NCBI GenBank assembly: GCA_904420575.1
Contig: CAJFVW010000040.1
Span: 1-43,866 of the forward strand
Origin: an uncultured Gordonibacter sp.
GTDB lineage: Bacteria; Actinomycetota; Coriobacteriia; Coriobacteriales; Eggerthellaceae
DNA length: 43,866 nt
Direction of reading: 5' to 3'
The translations under genes were made by a program, and so were the position numbers. The notes below the pieces were generated by a model. It was not told the DNA's origin, did not search any database, and saw only the letters and a program-made list of their open reading frames with translations. This document shows, in pieces, positions 8,751 to 17,089 of the stretch (position 1 is the first letter of the stretch; every line of letters starts with the position of its first letter).

Positions 8751-8990
8751 GGGCGCGACAACAGAGGCCGGAGCGCGGCAGGCGCCTGCCGAAGGCAGCA
8801 CGGCCAAGGCGCGCCGCCGGCGCCTGCCGAGCGACAGCACGACCGGGACGCGGCGGAAGCGCCCGCAAAAGAAACCGAAGGACGGAACGCGGCAGGCGCC
8901 TGCCGAGGCACAACATGCATGACCGGGGCGCAAGCGCCCGCCGAGAAACCATAGGACCAGGGCGCGACAGAAGCGCCCGCCGACAGAAAG
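8751..8990 (+). repeat. Degenerate GC-rich tandem repeat tract
   Basis: Six or seven units of about 36-42 bases share the core GCGGCAGGCGCCTGCCGA or GCGACAGAAGCGCCCGCCGA, separated by spacers such as ACCGGGAC and AGGACGG. The 16-base perfect palindrome CGGCAGGCGCCTGCCG occurs exactly at 8776-8791 and 8890-8905. Related sequence lies near 4700-4730. The tract fills the gap between ecfT and the PNPOx-like gene and contains no convincing ORF. Confidence 0.75.
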
Positions 8991-8998
8991 GCTCACCC

Positions 8999-9421
8999 AT
9001 GGAACAGACCGGAACCCAGACCATCGTCGACTACCTGACGAGCGTGCCCGCGTGGTACCTGGCCACCTGCGAAGGCGACCAGCCCCACGTGCGTCCCTTC
9101 AGCTTCGCCGCCGAACAGGACGGGCGCATCTGGTTCTGCACCGCCACCACCAAGGACGTGTACCGCGAGCTTGCGGCCAACCCCAAGTTCGAGCTGACGG
9201 CCTGGAAGCCGGGCAGCGGCTGGGTCATCCTGCGCGGCAAGGCCGACCTGCAAGACCAGGCGAACGACGACGTGCGGCACGCCGGCTTCGAGCATCTGGT
9301 GGCGCTTGGCGAAAGCTACGACGGCCCGGACGATGAGACGCTCACGTTCTTCTCGGTCACCGAGCCTCAGGCGTGGATCTGCGACATCGACGGCAGCTGG
9401 AATCCCGTCCTCCTGCCCTAA
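8999..9421 (+). CDS. Pyridoxamine 5'-phosphate oxidase-like flavoprotein
   Basis: 140 residues, the usual size for the small PNPOx-like split-barrel family. The N-terminal half VPAWYLATCEGDQPHVRPF, then RIWFCTATTKDVYREL, is the typical FMN-binding strand pattern, and the C-terminus ends in a conserved acidic WICDIDG segment. It probably binds FMN as a dimer; members act on small electrophiles, F420 or flavin-linked redox reactions, and the specific substrate is not deducible. ATG 8999 follows GAAAGG at 8986-8991. Its position behind the riboflavin transporter is suggestive, but the repeat tract separates them. Confidence 0.8.
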   Translation: MEQTGTQTIVDYLTSVPAWYLATCEGDQPHVRPFSFAAEQDGRIWFCTATTKDVYRELAANPKFELTAWKPGSGWVILRGKADLQDQANDDVRHAGFEHLVALGESYDGPDDETLTFFSVTEPQAWICDIDGSWNPVLLP

Positions 9422-10028
9422 ACCCCTTTTCCACCAGCTGCGTTCCCGCCTGACGCGCCAGGCGCGGGTGCATCCCCGCCTGGCGCGTTCGCCGCGGGCA
9501 CGTCTCCGCCGAACGCGATCCCCTCAGGCGCCGCCGAAACCTCTCGCCCGGATGTCCTCGGCGGGCGCGTCTGCCGCCGGAGCGCGCGGCCGGCAGCCTT
9601 CCTCCCCTGCTGCGCTTGCCAGCCACGCTCCCAGCCACACAGCCGGCGACCCCCCCCCATGCGCATGGTGGGGCTGGCGCTCCTCCCTCCCTGCCATGCG
9701 TGGCCTCTTCCCCAGCCACATGCACCACCCGAACGGCAGCCCGCCCCATCACATGCGTCGCGCGGCCTCTTCCTCCGCCGCGTGCGTCCAATCGCCCGCA
9801 CGCGGCGGATTGCGTTTTACATGGAAAATGTGCCTCATCCAAAAAGGCTCGGTATCACCCAAGGGGAAAGCGTAAACTATAAGCGACCGGGAAGGGCAGA
9901 TTCCGCGACCTTCCTCATCATCGTTTGCGCAGGACAGGCTGCGCGCTTGGGAGAGGCCACGGCAAGGGAGCCGCAGAGGATCGGGCAATCGCCTGGTCCG
10001 TGCAATTGGGAAAGCAGGGGTTGTCGAA
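9422..10028 (+). other. Long intergenic region with hairpin and AT-richer leader
   Basis: No gene is supported in these 607 bases. The first ~370 are GC-rich and repetitive. From about 9805 the composition becomes less GC-rich and contains TAAACTATAA near 9873, a possible -10 region. The following ~150 bases contain short self-complementary stretches such as TGCGCAG/CTGCGCG and may be the 5' leader of the small gene at 10029. I do not recognise a known riboswitch in it. Confidence 0.4.
9453..9488. repeat. Strong GC hairpin after the PNPOx-like gene
   Basis: ACGCGCCAGGCG (9453-9464) and CGCCTGGCGCGT (9477-9488) are perfect complements with a 12-base loop that can pair further (GGG/CCC). No T-run follows. 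It may act as a terminator or be part of the intergenic GC repeat family. Confidence 0.6.
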
Positions 10029-10223
10029 ATGGACATGGTTGCATACGCGCAGCGCATGGAGGCGATCAAGCAGGCTGCTGCACGCATGTTCGAGCTGGCA
10101 GGTACCGAGGACGAAGTGTGCCAACTCGAACAGGCCATAGGCCGCGAGGTCATGTACTTGGCCGCCATTGCCCAATCGGAACTGGTGAAGCCTCCTGAAG
10201 GCTGGGATCCGTTCGGCCGTTAG
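10029..10223 (+). CDS. Small hypothetical protein
   Basis: 64 residues, MDMVAYAQRMEAIKQAAARM at the start, acidic and predicted mostly helical, with no membrane segment or recognised motif. GCAGGGG lies 7-12 bases ahead of ATG 10029 and could serve as a ribosome binding site. An AT-richer leader precedes the gene and a good terminator follows it, which supports a real gene. Function unknown. Confidence 0.6.
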   Translation: MDMVAYAQRMEAIKQAAARMFELAGTEDEVCQLEQAIGREVMYLAAIAQSELVKPPEGWDPFGR

Positions 10224-10243
10224 CCCTCGACGGGCAGCAAGCG

Positions 10244-10289
10244 GAGAAAGGCGCCACAGCGGGATCCGCGCGCGGCGCCCTTCTCTTTT
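10244..10289 (+). terminator. Intrinsic terminator after the small ORF
   Basis: GAGAAAGGCGCC (10244-10255) pairs with GGCGCCCTTCTC (10274-10285, one mismatch), followed by TTTT. It lies between two convergent genes and is best formed for the plus strand. Confidence 0.75.
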
Positions 10290-10315
10290 CGGATCGCGGA
10301 GAGGCGCCGCCGGTC

Positions 10316-10639
10316 TCAGTCGGAAAAGTCGTAGAGGTCCTTCGTGGCCTCGCGGAAGACCTCGTAAGCCTCCGTCGCTATGGATTCGTCCTCCACCAGC
10401 TCGAAAGCGGCCGGCTGATCGTCTTCGTCCAGCTCGGTCACCTCCAACACCACGATCTCTCCCGACGACCCCGCCGGGGCGTCCTCCGACACCGGGAAGA
10501 AGAAGCCGTAGCGGCGGTCCTGGTGGATGATGAGGCCCAGGAACTCGAGTTCGGACTGTTCGCCCTGTTCGTCTTCGAAGACGATGGTCAGGCCCTCCTC
10601 CACCGGAGGACAGAAGTTCGGAGCGCTCCCTTGACGCAT
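10316..10639 (-). CDS. DUF1292 family protein
   Basis: 107 residues, strongly acidic. The pattern EGLTIVFEDEQGEQSELEF, then RRYGFFFPVSED, then EIVVLEVTELDEDDQPAAFE is the characteristic beta-rich DUF1292 arrangement, a small cytoplasmic family of unknown function common in Gram-positive bacteria. The start at 10639 is supported by GAGGAAGGA immediately upstream on the minus strand; the frame is open another 46 codons but that part lacks family similarity. It converges with the small gene at 10029. Confidence 0.75.
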   Translation of the reverse strand: MRQGSAPNFCPPVEEGLTIVFEDEQGEQSELEFLGLIIHQDRRYGFFFPVSEDAPAGSSGEIVVLEVTELDEDDQPAAFELVEDESIATEAYEVFREATKDLYDFSD

Positions 10640-10759
10640 GACGATCCTTCCTCGAACGGTTGCAGATGCTGGTAGCGTACCACACTGCCCTGCGTCCAAT
10701 CGGCCCGACCGGCCCTTTTTCACCAAGTCGATGGTCTTTGCCGACAGCGTTTTTGCGGG

Positions 10760-10900
10760 TGGACAAAAATGCGCCAATTCTTTATTACCGTATGCGAATA
10801 ATTTTGCCCACGCTCATTTAAGCAGGCTTTATTGGGGCAGGGACCGAAGAAGGCGGCTCCGCATTCTCTCAAATCCAAAGAATGGAGCCCTTTTTGTCCA
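10760..10900. repeat. 141-bp element with inverted ends, left copy
   Basis: The left end reads TGGACAAAAATGCGCCAATT and CTTTAT (10760-10785). The right end, read on the minus strand from 10900, begins TGGACAAAAAGGGCTCC and continues ATTCTTTGG. The two ends are thus imperfect inverted repeats of about 27 bases bounding 141 bp. A related element of 140 bp lies at 12051-12190 on the other side of the nuclease-like gene. No ORF lies inside. Confidence 0.75.
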
Positions 10901-11096
10901 CGATGCTAGGGCTTGTGCTAGGATGAGTCCGCGAAACCCTCTTTCCTCCTGCACGCGTTAGGATGAGACGACGACCCTGTTCATCTCGCATACCACAGCA
11001 GCGGAATGCTGGCGATCGGGACGGTTCGATGCGCTGCTTGGCGGACCCTCGATCACTCCGAAGTATCGGCCGGCCGGCTCCGCCACCGTCGGAAGG

Positions 11097-12086
11097 ATGG
11101 CCAGCCTGCTCGCGTTCGATCGCCTGGGGACCACCTGCAAAGAAGCGCTGCTCTTCGACGGCGGCAACCCCGTCGGAGCTGCCGCTAACAAGCCGTACGC
11201 GCATGAAGTCCGAGAGGCAAGGGCGGGCGCGCTCGCCTTCGCTTCCAGCCCCTTGCATGTGATGGTAGCCGGCAAGTCGCTGGTGAATCCCGTCCGGGAT
11301 TCCGTTTGCCACCTCTGTTCCACCGGACTGCCCTCGGGTTCTTTCGTTCGCGTTAGCGACGGCTTGCTCCTATGCTCTCCCGAACTGTGCTTCCTGCAGA
11401 TGGCTGCTCTCATCCCCTTTCACGCGCTCGTGAAACTGGGCTTCGAGCTTTGCGGGCTCTATACGTTGCAGCCCGACGGTCGCGCAGAATACCAGCGAGT
11501 GCTGCCCCCGACAACGGTGAGCGCGCTCTCGGCATACCTCGAGCGACGGCCAAGGGCCACCGGCGTGGCAACAGCCCGCAAAGCGCTCCGTTACGTGGCC
11601 GTCGCTTCAGGATCCCCCATGGAAACCGCGATGGCCGTCATACTTTGCCTTCCGCTGCGCCTCGGCGGTTACGGCCTGCCTCTTCCTCGCATGAACTACC
11701 GCATCGACGCGCCGAGGAGCAAAGGCCATGGCTGGGAGAAAAGTTACTACCTTTGCGACCTCTATTGGCCCGATGCCCACATAGGCGTCGAATACGACAG
11801 CGACCTGGAACACACCGGCCCGATCCGCATCGCCGAAGATGCGCGGCGGCGCAACGACCTCGCAAGCCGTGGAATCACGACCATCACCGCGACGCGCGAG
11901 CAGGTCATGGACGGAGAGGGATTCGACCGAATCGCCCGCCAGCTCGCGAAAAGGCTGAACGTGCGCATCAGAAGCGAACGGGGATGGAACCTTGACGCAC
12001 GGCAGCAGCTTTTCCGTTCGCTCGTCACCATGAAAGACGTCGAGGCAAGTTGGACAAAAACGCGCCGATTCTTTATATGCAAGTAA
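11097..12086 (+). CDS. Predicted PD-(D/E)xK nuclease-fold protein (DUF559-like C-terminus)
   Basis: 329 residues from ATG 11097; no good ribosome binding site is visible, so the start is uncertain. The N-terminal ~160 residues include a SSPLHVMV segment and the block SGSFVRVSDGLLLCSPELCF. From ~172 the pattern SPMETAMAVIL, then YLCDLYWPDAHIGVEYDSD, then RNDLASRGITTITATREQV resembles the MTES_1575/DUF559 (Vsr-like) nuclease fold, with Glu176, Asp221, Glu232 and Asp234 as candidate catalytic residues. I recall related proteins as a multi-copy Eggerthellaceae family of unknown role, but cannot verify that here. The last codons (WTKTRRFFICK) lie inside the right-hand inverted-repeat element. The N-terminal layout might suggest an AbiEi-like antitoxin or restriction role, which is speculation. 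Confidence 0.65.
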   Translation: MASLLAFDRLGTTCKEALLFDGGNPVGAAANKPYAHEVREARAGALAFASSPLHVMVAGKSLVNPVRDSVCHLCSTGLPSGSFVRVSDGLLLCSPELCFLQMAALIPFHALVKLGFELCGLYTLQPDGRAEYQRVLPPTTVSALSAYLERRPRATGVATARKALRYVAVASGSPMETAMAVILCLPLRLGGYGLPLPRMNYRIDAPRSKGHGWEKSYYLCDLYWPDAHIGVEYDSDLEHTGPIRIAEDARRRNDLASRGITTITATREQVMDGEGFDRIARQLAKRLNVRIRSERGWNLDARQQLFRSLVTMKDVEASWTKTRRFFICK

Positions 12087-12190
12087 AAATAATCATGGTC
12101 GCTCTTTGATGACCAGGCCTTTCTGAAAACAGTGTGCGGGCAACGCTTCCTGCAGCGTGAAAATCTACGGAATCGCGCCATTTTTGGCCA
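12051..12190. repeat. 140-bp element with inverted ends, right copy
   Basis: The left end TGGACAAAAACGCGCCGATT, then CTTTAT (12051-12076), differs from the left element's end by two bases over 26. The right end on the minus strand starts TGGCCAAAAATGGCGCGATT. Interiors of the two elements are diverged but share blocks in the same order (ATAAT, GCTC, CAGGC-TT). The left end contributes the final codons and stop of the nuclease-like gene. It also resembles a -35/-10 pair (TTGGAC, 16 bases, TTTATA). Confidence 0.75.
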
Positions 12191-12491
12191 CAACGATATC
12201 GTTCGAGCGAGAATCCGGGCTCTCGCAGGCACAAAGCTGCCCCGGCGCGAGTCGGGGCAGCGAGCGCCTTCTTCGCAACCGGGGCTGCGGGCGCTTCATC
12301 CCGGCATGCACGGGGTCCGCGGGCGCTTTCGTTCGCGAGCTGCACCAGGATGGGGGGCGCTTCCATTTACCGGCATGTACAGGGGCCGCGGACGCCAACT
12401 TCCTTTCCTCGTGGACCGAGGCAGGAGAGGTTCTCAAGCTGGCACATGGATCGGCAATGCTCCTTCCGGACGTGCACCAGAGCTGGAGGGG
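12191..12491 (+). repeat. Degenerate GC-rich repeats downstream of secDF
   Basis: No gene is supported. Units resembling GGGGTCCGCGGGCGCTTTC and GGGGCCGCGGACGCC alternate with CGGCATGCAC/CGGCATGTACA, a degenerate tandem arrangement like the tract at 8751-8990. Short open frames here are all low-complexity. Confidence 0.5.
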
Positions 12492-15362
12492 TCATTTCCT
12501 TTTCGAACGCTTCCCGCGTGGGGCCTTTGAATGCTTGGAGGGCTCGGGCGCGGTGCGCTTGGCCGCAGCCGGCGTGGAAGGCTGGGGCTCGCCCGGATCG
12601 GAGGCTGCCGAACCGGGAACCGTCGAACCGGACGCGCCCTCCCCGTCCGTCGCCGCCGCGTCCTGCTTGCCGACCGCCGCCGCGTCCTGCTTGCCGGCCG
12701 CCGTCGGTTCCTGCTTGCCGACCGCCGCCGCAGCCAGAACCTGCATGCCCGCGGCCTTGCCGCTTGCGCCCTTCCCGCCGGAAGCCTTCGCGGCCGGCGC
12801 CTTCCCGCGTGCCTTCGCGGCCGGCGCCTTGCCCACGGGAGCCGCCGCCGGATGGGCGAACTCGAAGCGGCCGATCTCCGGGCCGTACTTCCTCGCCAGC
12901 TTGGCATAGCGCGGCTCGCGCGTCTTCCACATGGAATACAGGGGAACCGCTATGGCGATGGACGAGTACGAGCCGCACACCAGGCCGATGGCCATGGCGA
13001 ACGCGAAGTCCTTGAGGGTCTCGCCGCCGAAGAACAACATGGCGAGCACGGGGATGAGCGAGGTGAGCGTGGTGTTGATGGTGCGCACGAGCACCTGGTT
13101 GATGGAGTGGTTCGCCATGGTCATGAAGGTGCACTTGATGTCTTCGCCCTTCATGTTGTCGTTGATGCGGTGGAACACGACCACCGTGTCGTAGAGCGAA
13201 TAGCCCAGAATGGTGAGCAGCGCGGCGATGGTGTTGGGGTTCACCTCGCGGCCCACGAGCGCGTACACGCCCATGACCAGGACAAGGTCGTGCAGGAGCG
13301 CCACGATGGCCATGATGCCCATCTTGTATTCGAAGCGGATGGCAATGTAGACGATGATGAGCACGATGGACACCAGGAACGCGATGAGCGACGACTGGAT
13401 GACCGAGGCGCCCCAGTCCGGCCCGATGGTGGTCACCTCGAAGCTGTCCGTGGAAAGGCCCAGGTCGTCGGCCACTTGGTTCGCTCGCGCCGTGGCTTCT
13501 TCTGCGCTCGTCGTGGTCGTGCGCACCAGGAAGCCCTCTTCGCCGCTCGCGTCGGTCGTCTGGATGACGGCGTCCGGCTCGCCCGCCTGGTCGAAAGCGG
13601 TGCGCATCTGCTCGGTAGTCACGTCCTCCGTCCCATGGAACGCCACGGACGTGCCGCCCACGAACTCGATGCCGAAGTTCAAGCCCCGCACTCCCACCAC
13701 TACGAACGAGGCGGCAACGAGCACGGCCGCCACGCCCAGGAACACGCGCCGGTGCCCCAGGAAGTTGATGTCGTGCTTGATGAACTTGCCCCGCACATGC
13801 CGCGCGCGCTGCGCAGCCTCTTCGCCGGCCTGCCCGTCCTTCGCCTCGGCCACCCGCTCGCTCTCGACGGAATCCATGGCCAGGCCCACTTCGGCCTCGG
13901 CCGTGGTGGTCCCTTCGGCCACGGCAAGCGCCTCGTAGTCCTTGGCCGCCTCAAGGCTGTCGCGCACGCCCCAGAAGCCGGGGTGCTTGGCGATGGAGCG
14001 CGGGGCGAGCAAGCGGATGAGGGGCGCCTTGAACAGCAGCATCATGACGATGTCGCACACGATGCCGAGCGCAAGCGTCAGGCCGAAACCCTTCACGGAG
14101 GCCGACGCCAGGAAGAACAGCGAGAGCGCGCTCACAAGCGTCACCAGGTCGGCGTCGACCGACGTCACGATGGCGTGCTTGACGCCCGTGATGGACGCGG
14201 CCCGCACGCTGCGGCCCATGCGTATCTCCTCCCGGAAGCGCTCCATGGTGAGGATGGACGAGTCCGCCGCCATGCCGATGGTGAGCACGATGCCCGCGAT
14301 GCCGGCGAGCGAAAGGCTGAACAGCCCGAACGCCGAAAGCGCCGCCAGGATGCCCAGGTACAGCACGGCGAACACCGCCATGGCAGCAGCCGTGACCAGG
14401 CCCAGGCCCTGATAGAACACCAGCAGGTAGAGCATGACCACCGCAAGGCCGATGCCGGCCACCACGACGCCGGAAGCCAGCGCGTCCTGGCCAAGCGTGG
14501 GACCCACCACCTGGCTTTGCGCGTATTCGAAGCTCACGGGCAAAGAGCCGCTTTCCAGCACGGTCTGCAGCGACTTCGCCTCTTCGAGCGTGTAGTTGCC
14601 CGTGATGGAGACGTCGCCGTCCAGGATCTCCGACTGCACGGCGGGGGCGAACTGCACCTCGTCGTCCAGGATGATGACGATCTTGCCCTTCGTGGACACC
14701 AGGTCGGTGGTGGCCTCGGCGAACGCCGCCGTCCCTTCCGCATCCAGCCGCACGTTCACGGCGTAGTCGGTAGACGTGTCCTTGGGCTTGCCGATGGTGA
14801 CGTTCGTGATGTTCTCGCCGGTGACCAGCGGCGTGTAGGTGCCCTCGGCCACTTCGAGATGGACGGTCTTGCCCGAAGGGAACTTGTTGCCGAACTCGTC
14901 GGTGATGGTGCCCTCTTCACCGAACTGGCCGTTCTCGATCTGGCTCTTCACCTCTTCGTCGGTGAACGAGTCGAGCCGCGCGAACGTGAGCTTGCCGGTC
15001 TTGCCGATGGTCTCGAGCGCCTTCTCGGGGTCGGACAGACCGGGGATCTGCACAAGGATCTGGTTCGTGCCCTGCACCTGCACGACCGCCTCGGACGCAC
15101 CGAGGGCGTTGACGCGGCTTTCGATGATGGCGCGGCTTTTCTCCATGTCCTCGGTCGACACGGCCGCGCCGTCCTCGCCCTTCGCAGTGAGCACCACCGA
15201 AAGGCCACCTTGGATGTCGAGGCCTTGGTTGATCCTCTCCGCCGGCGGGGTGAAAAGAAACACCGAGCCGATGACGAGCAACGTGGTGAGGACGAGCAGC
15301 CACAGGTTGCGGCGGTCGGCCGAGCGATTGGCCTTTTTCTTCTTCTGCGGGGCAGCAGCCAT
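12492..15362 (-). CDS. secDF: Protein translocase SecD-SecF fusion
   Basis: 956 residues. The SecD part (1 to ~500) has the first membrane helix near 20-38, the motif GLDIQGGLSVVL, the large external P1 domain and five further helices. The SecF part starts near 528 with a helix after FIKHDINFLGHRR, the motif GIEFVGGTSV, and five more helices. SecDF uses the proton gradient to pull exported proteins through SecYEG. The last ~130 residues are an Ala/Gly/Lys/Pro-rich cytoplasmic tail with a tandem AAAVGKQD-type repeat, absent from typical SecDF. ATG 15362 is preceded by GAAGGAGAAGG. MFS gene 15476-16897 lies 113 bases upstream on the same strand. Confidence 0.95.
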   Translation of the reverse strand: MAAAPQKKKKANRSADRRNLWLLVLTTLLVIGSVFLFTPPAERINQGLDIQGGLSVVLTAKGEDGAAVSTEDMEKSRAIIESRVNALGASEAVVQVQGTNQILVQIPGLSDPEKALETIGKTGKLTFARLDSFTDEEVKSQIENGQFGEEGTITDEFGNKFPSGKTVHLEVAEGTYTPLVTGENITNVTIGKPKDTSTDYAVNVRLDAEGTAAFAEATTDLVSTKGKIVIILDDEVQFAPAVQSEILDGDVSITGNYTLEEAKSLQTVLESGSLPVSFEYAQSQVVGPTLGQDALASGVVVAGIGLAVVMLYLLVFYQGLGLVTAAAMAVFAVLYLGILAALSAFGLFSLSLAGIAGIVLTIGMAADSSILTMERFREEIRMGRSVRAASITGVKHAIVTSVDADLVTLVSALSLFFLASASVKGFGLTLALGIVCDIVMMLLFKAPLIRLLAPRSIAKHPGFWGVRDSLEAAKDYEALAVAEGTTTAEAEVGLAMDSVESERVAEAKDGQAGEEAAQRARHVRGKFIKHDINFLGHRRVFLGVAAVLVAASFVVVGVRGLNFGIEFVGGTSVAFHGTEDVTTEQMRTAFDQAGEPDAVIQTTDASGEEGFLVRTTTTSAEEATARANQVADDLGLSTDSFEVTTIGPDWGASVIQSSLIAFLVSIVLIIVYIAIRFEYKMGIMAIVALLHDLVLVMGVYALVGREVNPNTIAALLTILGYSLYDTVVVFHRINDNMKGEDIKCTFMTMANHSINQVLVRTINTTLTSLIPVLAMLFFGGETLKDFAFAMAIGLVCGSYSSIAIAVPLYSMWKTREPRYAKLARKYGPEIGRFEFAHPAAAPVGKAPAAKARGKAPAAKASGGKGASGKAAGMQVLAAAAVGKQEPTAAGKQDAAAVGKQDAAATDGEGASGSTVPGSAASDPGEPQPSTPAAAKRTAPEPSKHSKAPRGKRSKRK
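12652..12723 (-). repeat. 24-bp tandem repeat coding for the SecDF tail
   Basis: Three 24-base units starting at 12652, 12676 and 12700 (core GTCCTGCTTGCCG, part of a fourth unit following) encode the repeated GKQDAAAV peptide. A second 27-base-period repeat, GCCTTCGCGGCCGGCGCCTT, occurs at 12784-12803 and 12811-12830 and encodes the KAPAAKA repeats. Confidence 0.85.
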
Positions 15363-15475
15363 GGACGGAACCTTCTCCTTCTCGGCGCTTCGGGTGCCTC
15401 GCCGGCACCTTGCGTGGCGCGATCTCGTGAACCGTCCTATTGTGCCACAAACGTCCGTCTAGCGAAAGCGCATGC

Positions 15476-16897
15476 TCAAACCTTTTTGTTCTTGGGCAAG
15501 GAGGGTTTGCGCATGGCGCGGGCGTACAGGAAGCCTACCACCAGACCGACGGCGACGATCCCCATGGCTATGGCCAGGGTATGGGCGAACCCGTCGGCGT
15601 AGGCCTGCGTCTTCGCGAGGCCGGCGGCGGTACCGCGCAGCACGTCGGCCGAAAGCACGCCGACGAACAGCGACGAGCCGATGGACGAAGCCACCTGCAC
15701 GAGCGTGGAGTTGATGGACGCCCCGTGCGGATACAGGTCGGGCGGCAGCTGGCGCAAGGCGGTGGTCTTCGAAGGCGTGTAGGCGAGCCCCTGTCCCACG
15801 TAGATCAGGGCGGCGGAAAGCACCACCAGGCCGACCAGCAAATGTTCCGAAAGGAAGAACAACGCCACCTGCCCCGCAACCACCAGCGTCAAACCCGCCG
15901 GGATGAGCGGCCACGCGCCCACGCGATCGTACAGCTTGCCGCCCGCGAAGGACGATGCGGCATTCACCAGCACCGGCCCCAGCAGCAACAGGCCTGCCGC
16001 GAAAGCCGTGCTGCCGTTGGCCCCTTCGAAGAAGAGCGGCAGCAGCACGCTGAGCGAGTACGACGCCATGGTGCCCACCATCACGAGAACCATGCCCACC
16101 GCGAAGCGCGGATGCACGAGCGGATGCAGGTCGAGCAGCGGGCTCTTCAACGCGAACTGGCGCCGTACGAACAGCGCAAGCACGGCAGCACCCGCCACCA
16201 GGGCCACGAGGGACGGCATGATCAGATGGGTGATCTCGCTCAATCCGAACACGAGCGCCCCCAGGCCCACCAGCCCCAGCCCGACGCTCGGAAGGTCGAC
16301 CGCGCCCGCACGGCGCGCGCCGATGTCGCGCACCAGGAAGAACCCGCCTGCCATCAGGGCGACGGACAAGGCAAGGGGAGCCGCGAACAGGGCCTTCCAC
16401 CCCACGTACGTGAGCACCAGGCCAGAGACCAGGGGCGACACCGCCAGCCCCACGGCGATGGCGCCGCTGTTCAGCGCCAGGTGCACGCCGACGTCCTTCT
16501 TAGCCGACACGGTCATGATCACGCCCGTCACGGTGGGATAGAAAAGCCCCGTGCCCACGGCCTGCACCAACCGGCAGCCGAGCAGCGTGAGGAAGTCGGG
16601 CGCCACGAACGCGAACGCGCTTCCCGCAACCAAAGCGCCGGCAGCCACGAGGAAGAGCCGCCGCAGCCCCAGACGGCCCAGCAGGAACGCCGCCATCATG
16701 ATGGCCGTGGCGGCCACCACGGTGTACCCGATGATCAGCCAGTTCGCTACCGACAGCGTGACCCCGAACCGCTCGGAGGCCTGAGGCAGCGCGATGTTCA
16801 TCATGTTCTGCACGAACGATGCAGAAAACGAGCACGCCAGAAGCACCGGCAGCATCGTCGTGCGGCCGTTCGCCGCCTTGCCTGCCCGTGCGTTCAT
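15476..16897 (-). CDS. MFS drug exporter (DHA2/EmrB-QacA type)
   Basis: 473 residues with about 14 membrane helices, fitting the DHA2 family of proton-driven multidrug exporters. Family features include the N-terminal FVQNMMNIALPQASERFGV helix-1 region and the motif-A-like LLGRLGLRRLFL between helices 2 and 3. ATG 16897 follows GAAGGGCGG on the minus strand; the longer open frame upstream is a GC artefact. No regulator is adjacent, and the substrate is unknown. Confidence 0.85.
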   Translation of the reverse strand: MNARAGKAANGRTTMLPVLLACSFSASFVQNMMNIALPQASERFGVTLSVANWLIIGYTVVAATAIMMAAFLLGRLGLRRLFLVAAGALVAGSAFAFVAPDFLTLLGCRLVQAVGTGLFYPTVTGVIMTVSAKKDVGVHLALNSGAIAVGLAVSPLVSGLVLTYVGWKALFAAPLALSVALMAGGFFLVRDIGARRAGAVDLPSVGLGLVGLGALVFGLSEITHLIMPSLVALVAGAAVLALFVRRQFALKSPLLDLHPLVHPRFAVGMVLVMVGTMASYSLSVLLPLFFEGANGSTAFAAGLLLLGPVLVNAASSFAGGKLYDRVGAWPLIPAGLTLVVAGQVALFFLSEHLLVGLVVLSAALIYVGQGLAYTPSKTTALRQLPPDLYPHGASINSTLVQVASSIGSSLFVGVLSADVLRGTAAGLAKTQAYADGFAHTLAIAMGIVAVGLVVGFLYARAMRKPSLPKNKKV

Positions 16898-17089
16898 GTG
16901 TCCGCCCTTCCCGTCCGTGCCGCTGCTGGCCGCTTCGTTGCGCCGCGCCCGAAAGCGGCATGCGCAAGCCCCACAGTCTAGCGGACGGACGGGCAGGCGG
17001 ACGCAGCGCCCCACAGATGCAACGGACCGGTCACCTGGACGAGTCCCCGCGGTGACGCCGCGCCCGAAAAGTCGGCCGGCAGCGGGCCG

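Noticed and set aside
8751-8990. CRISPR array
   Set aside because: Units are degenerate and palindromic, spacers are short and similar to each other, and no cas genes are nearby. VapD has a Cas2-like fold but is not part of a CRISPR system.
9418-9842. Minus-strand open frames downstream of the PNPOx-like gene
   Set aside because: Several overlapping frames are equally long, all Arg/Gly/Ala-rich, and none has a start signal.
10759-12194. Insertion sequence flanked by terminal repeats
   Set aside because: There is no transposase; the inverted repeats bound each ~141-bp element rather than the whole unit, so it is not a classical IS.
12165-12490. Short frames between the right element and the secDF stop
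   Set aside because: They translate degenerate GC repeats and show no protein family pattern.
12531-15602. Plus-strand open frame of 1023 codons opposite secDF
   Set aside because: Antisense shadow of SecDF; composition is Arg/His/Gly/Glu-rich with no domain pattern.
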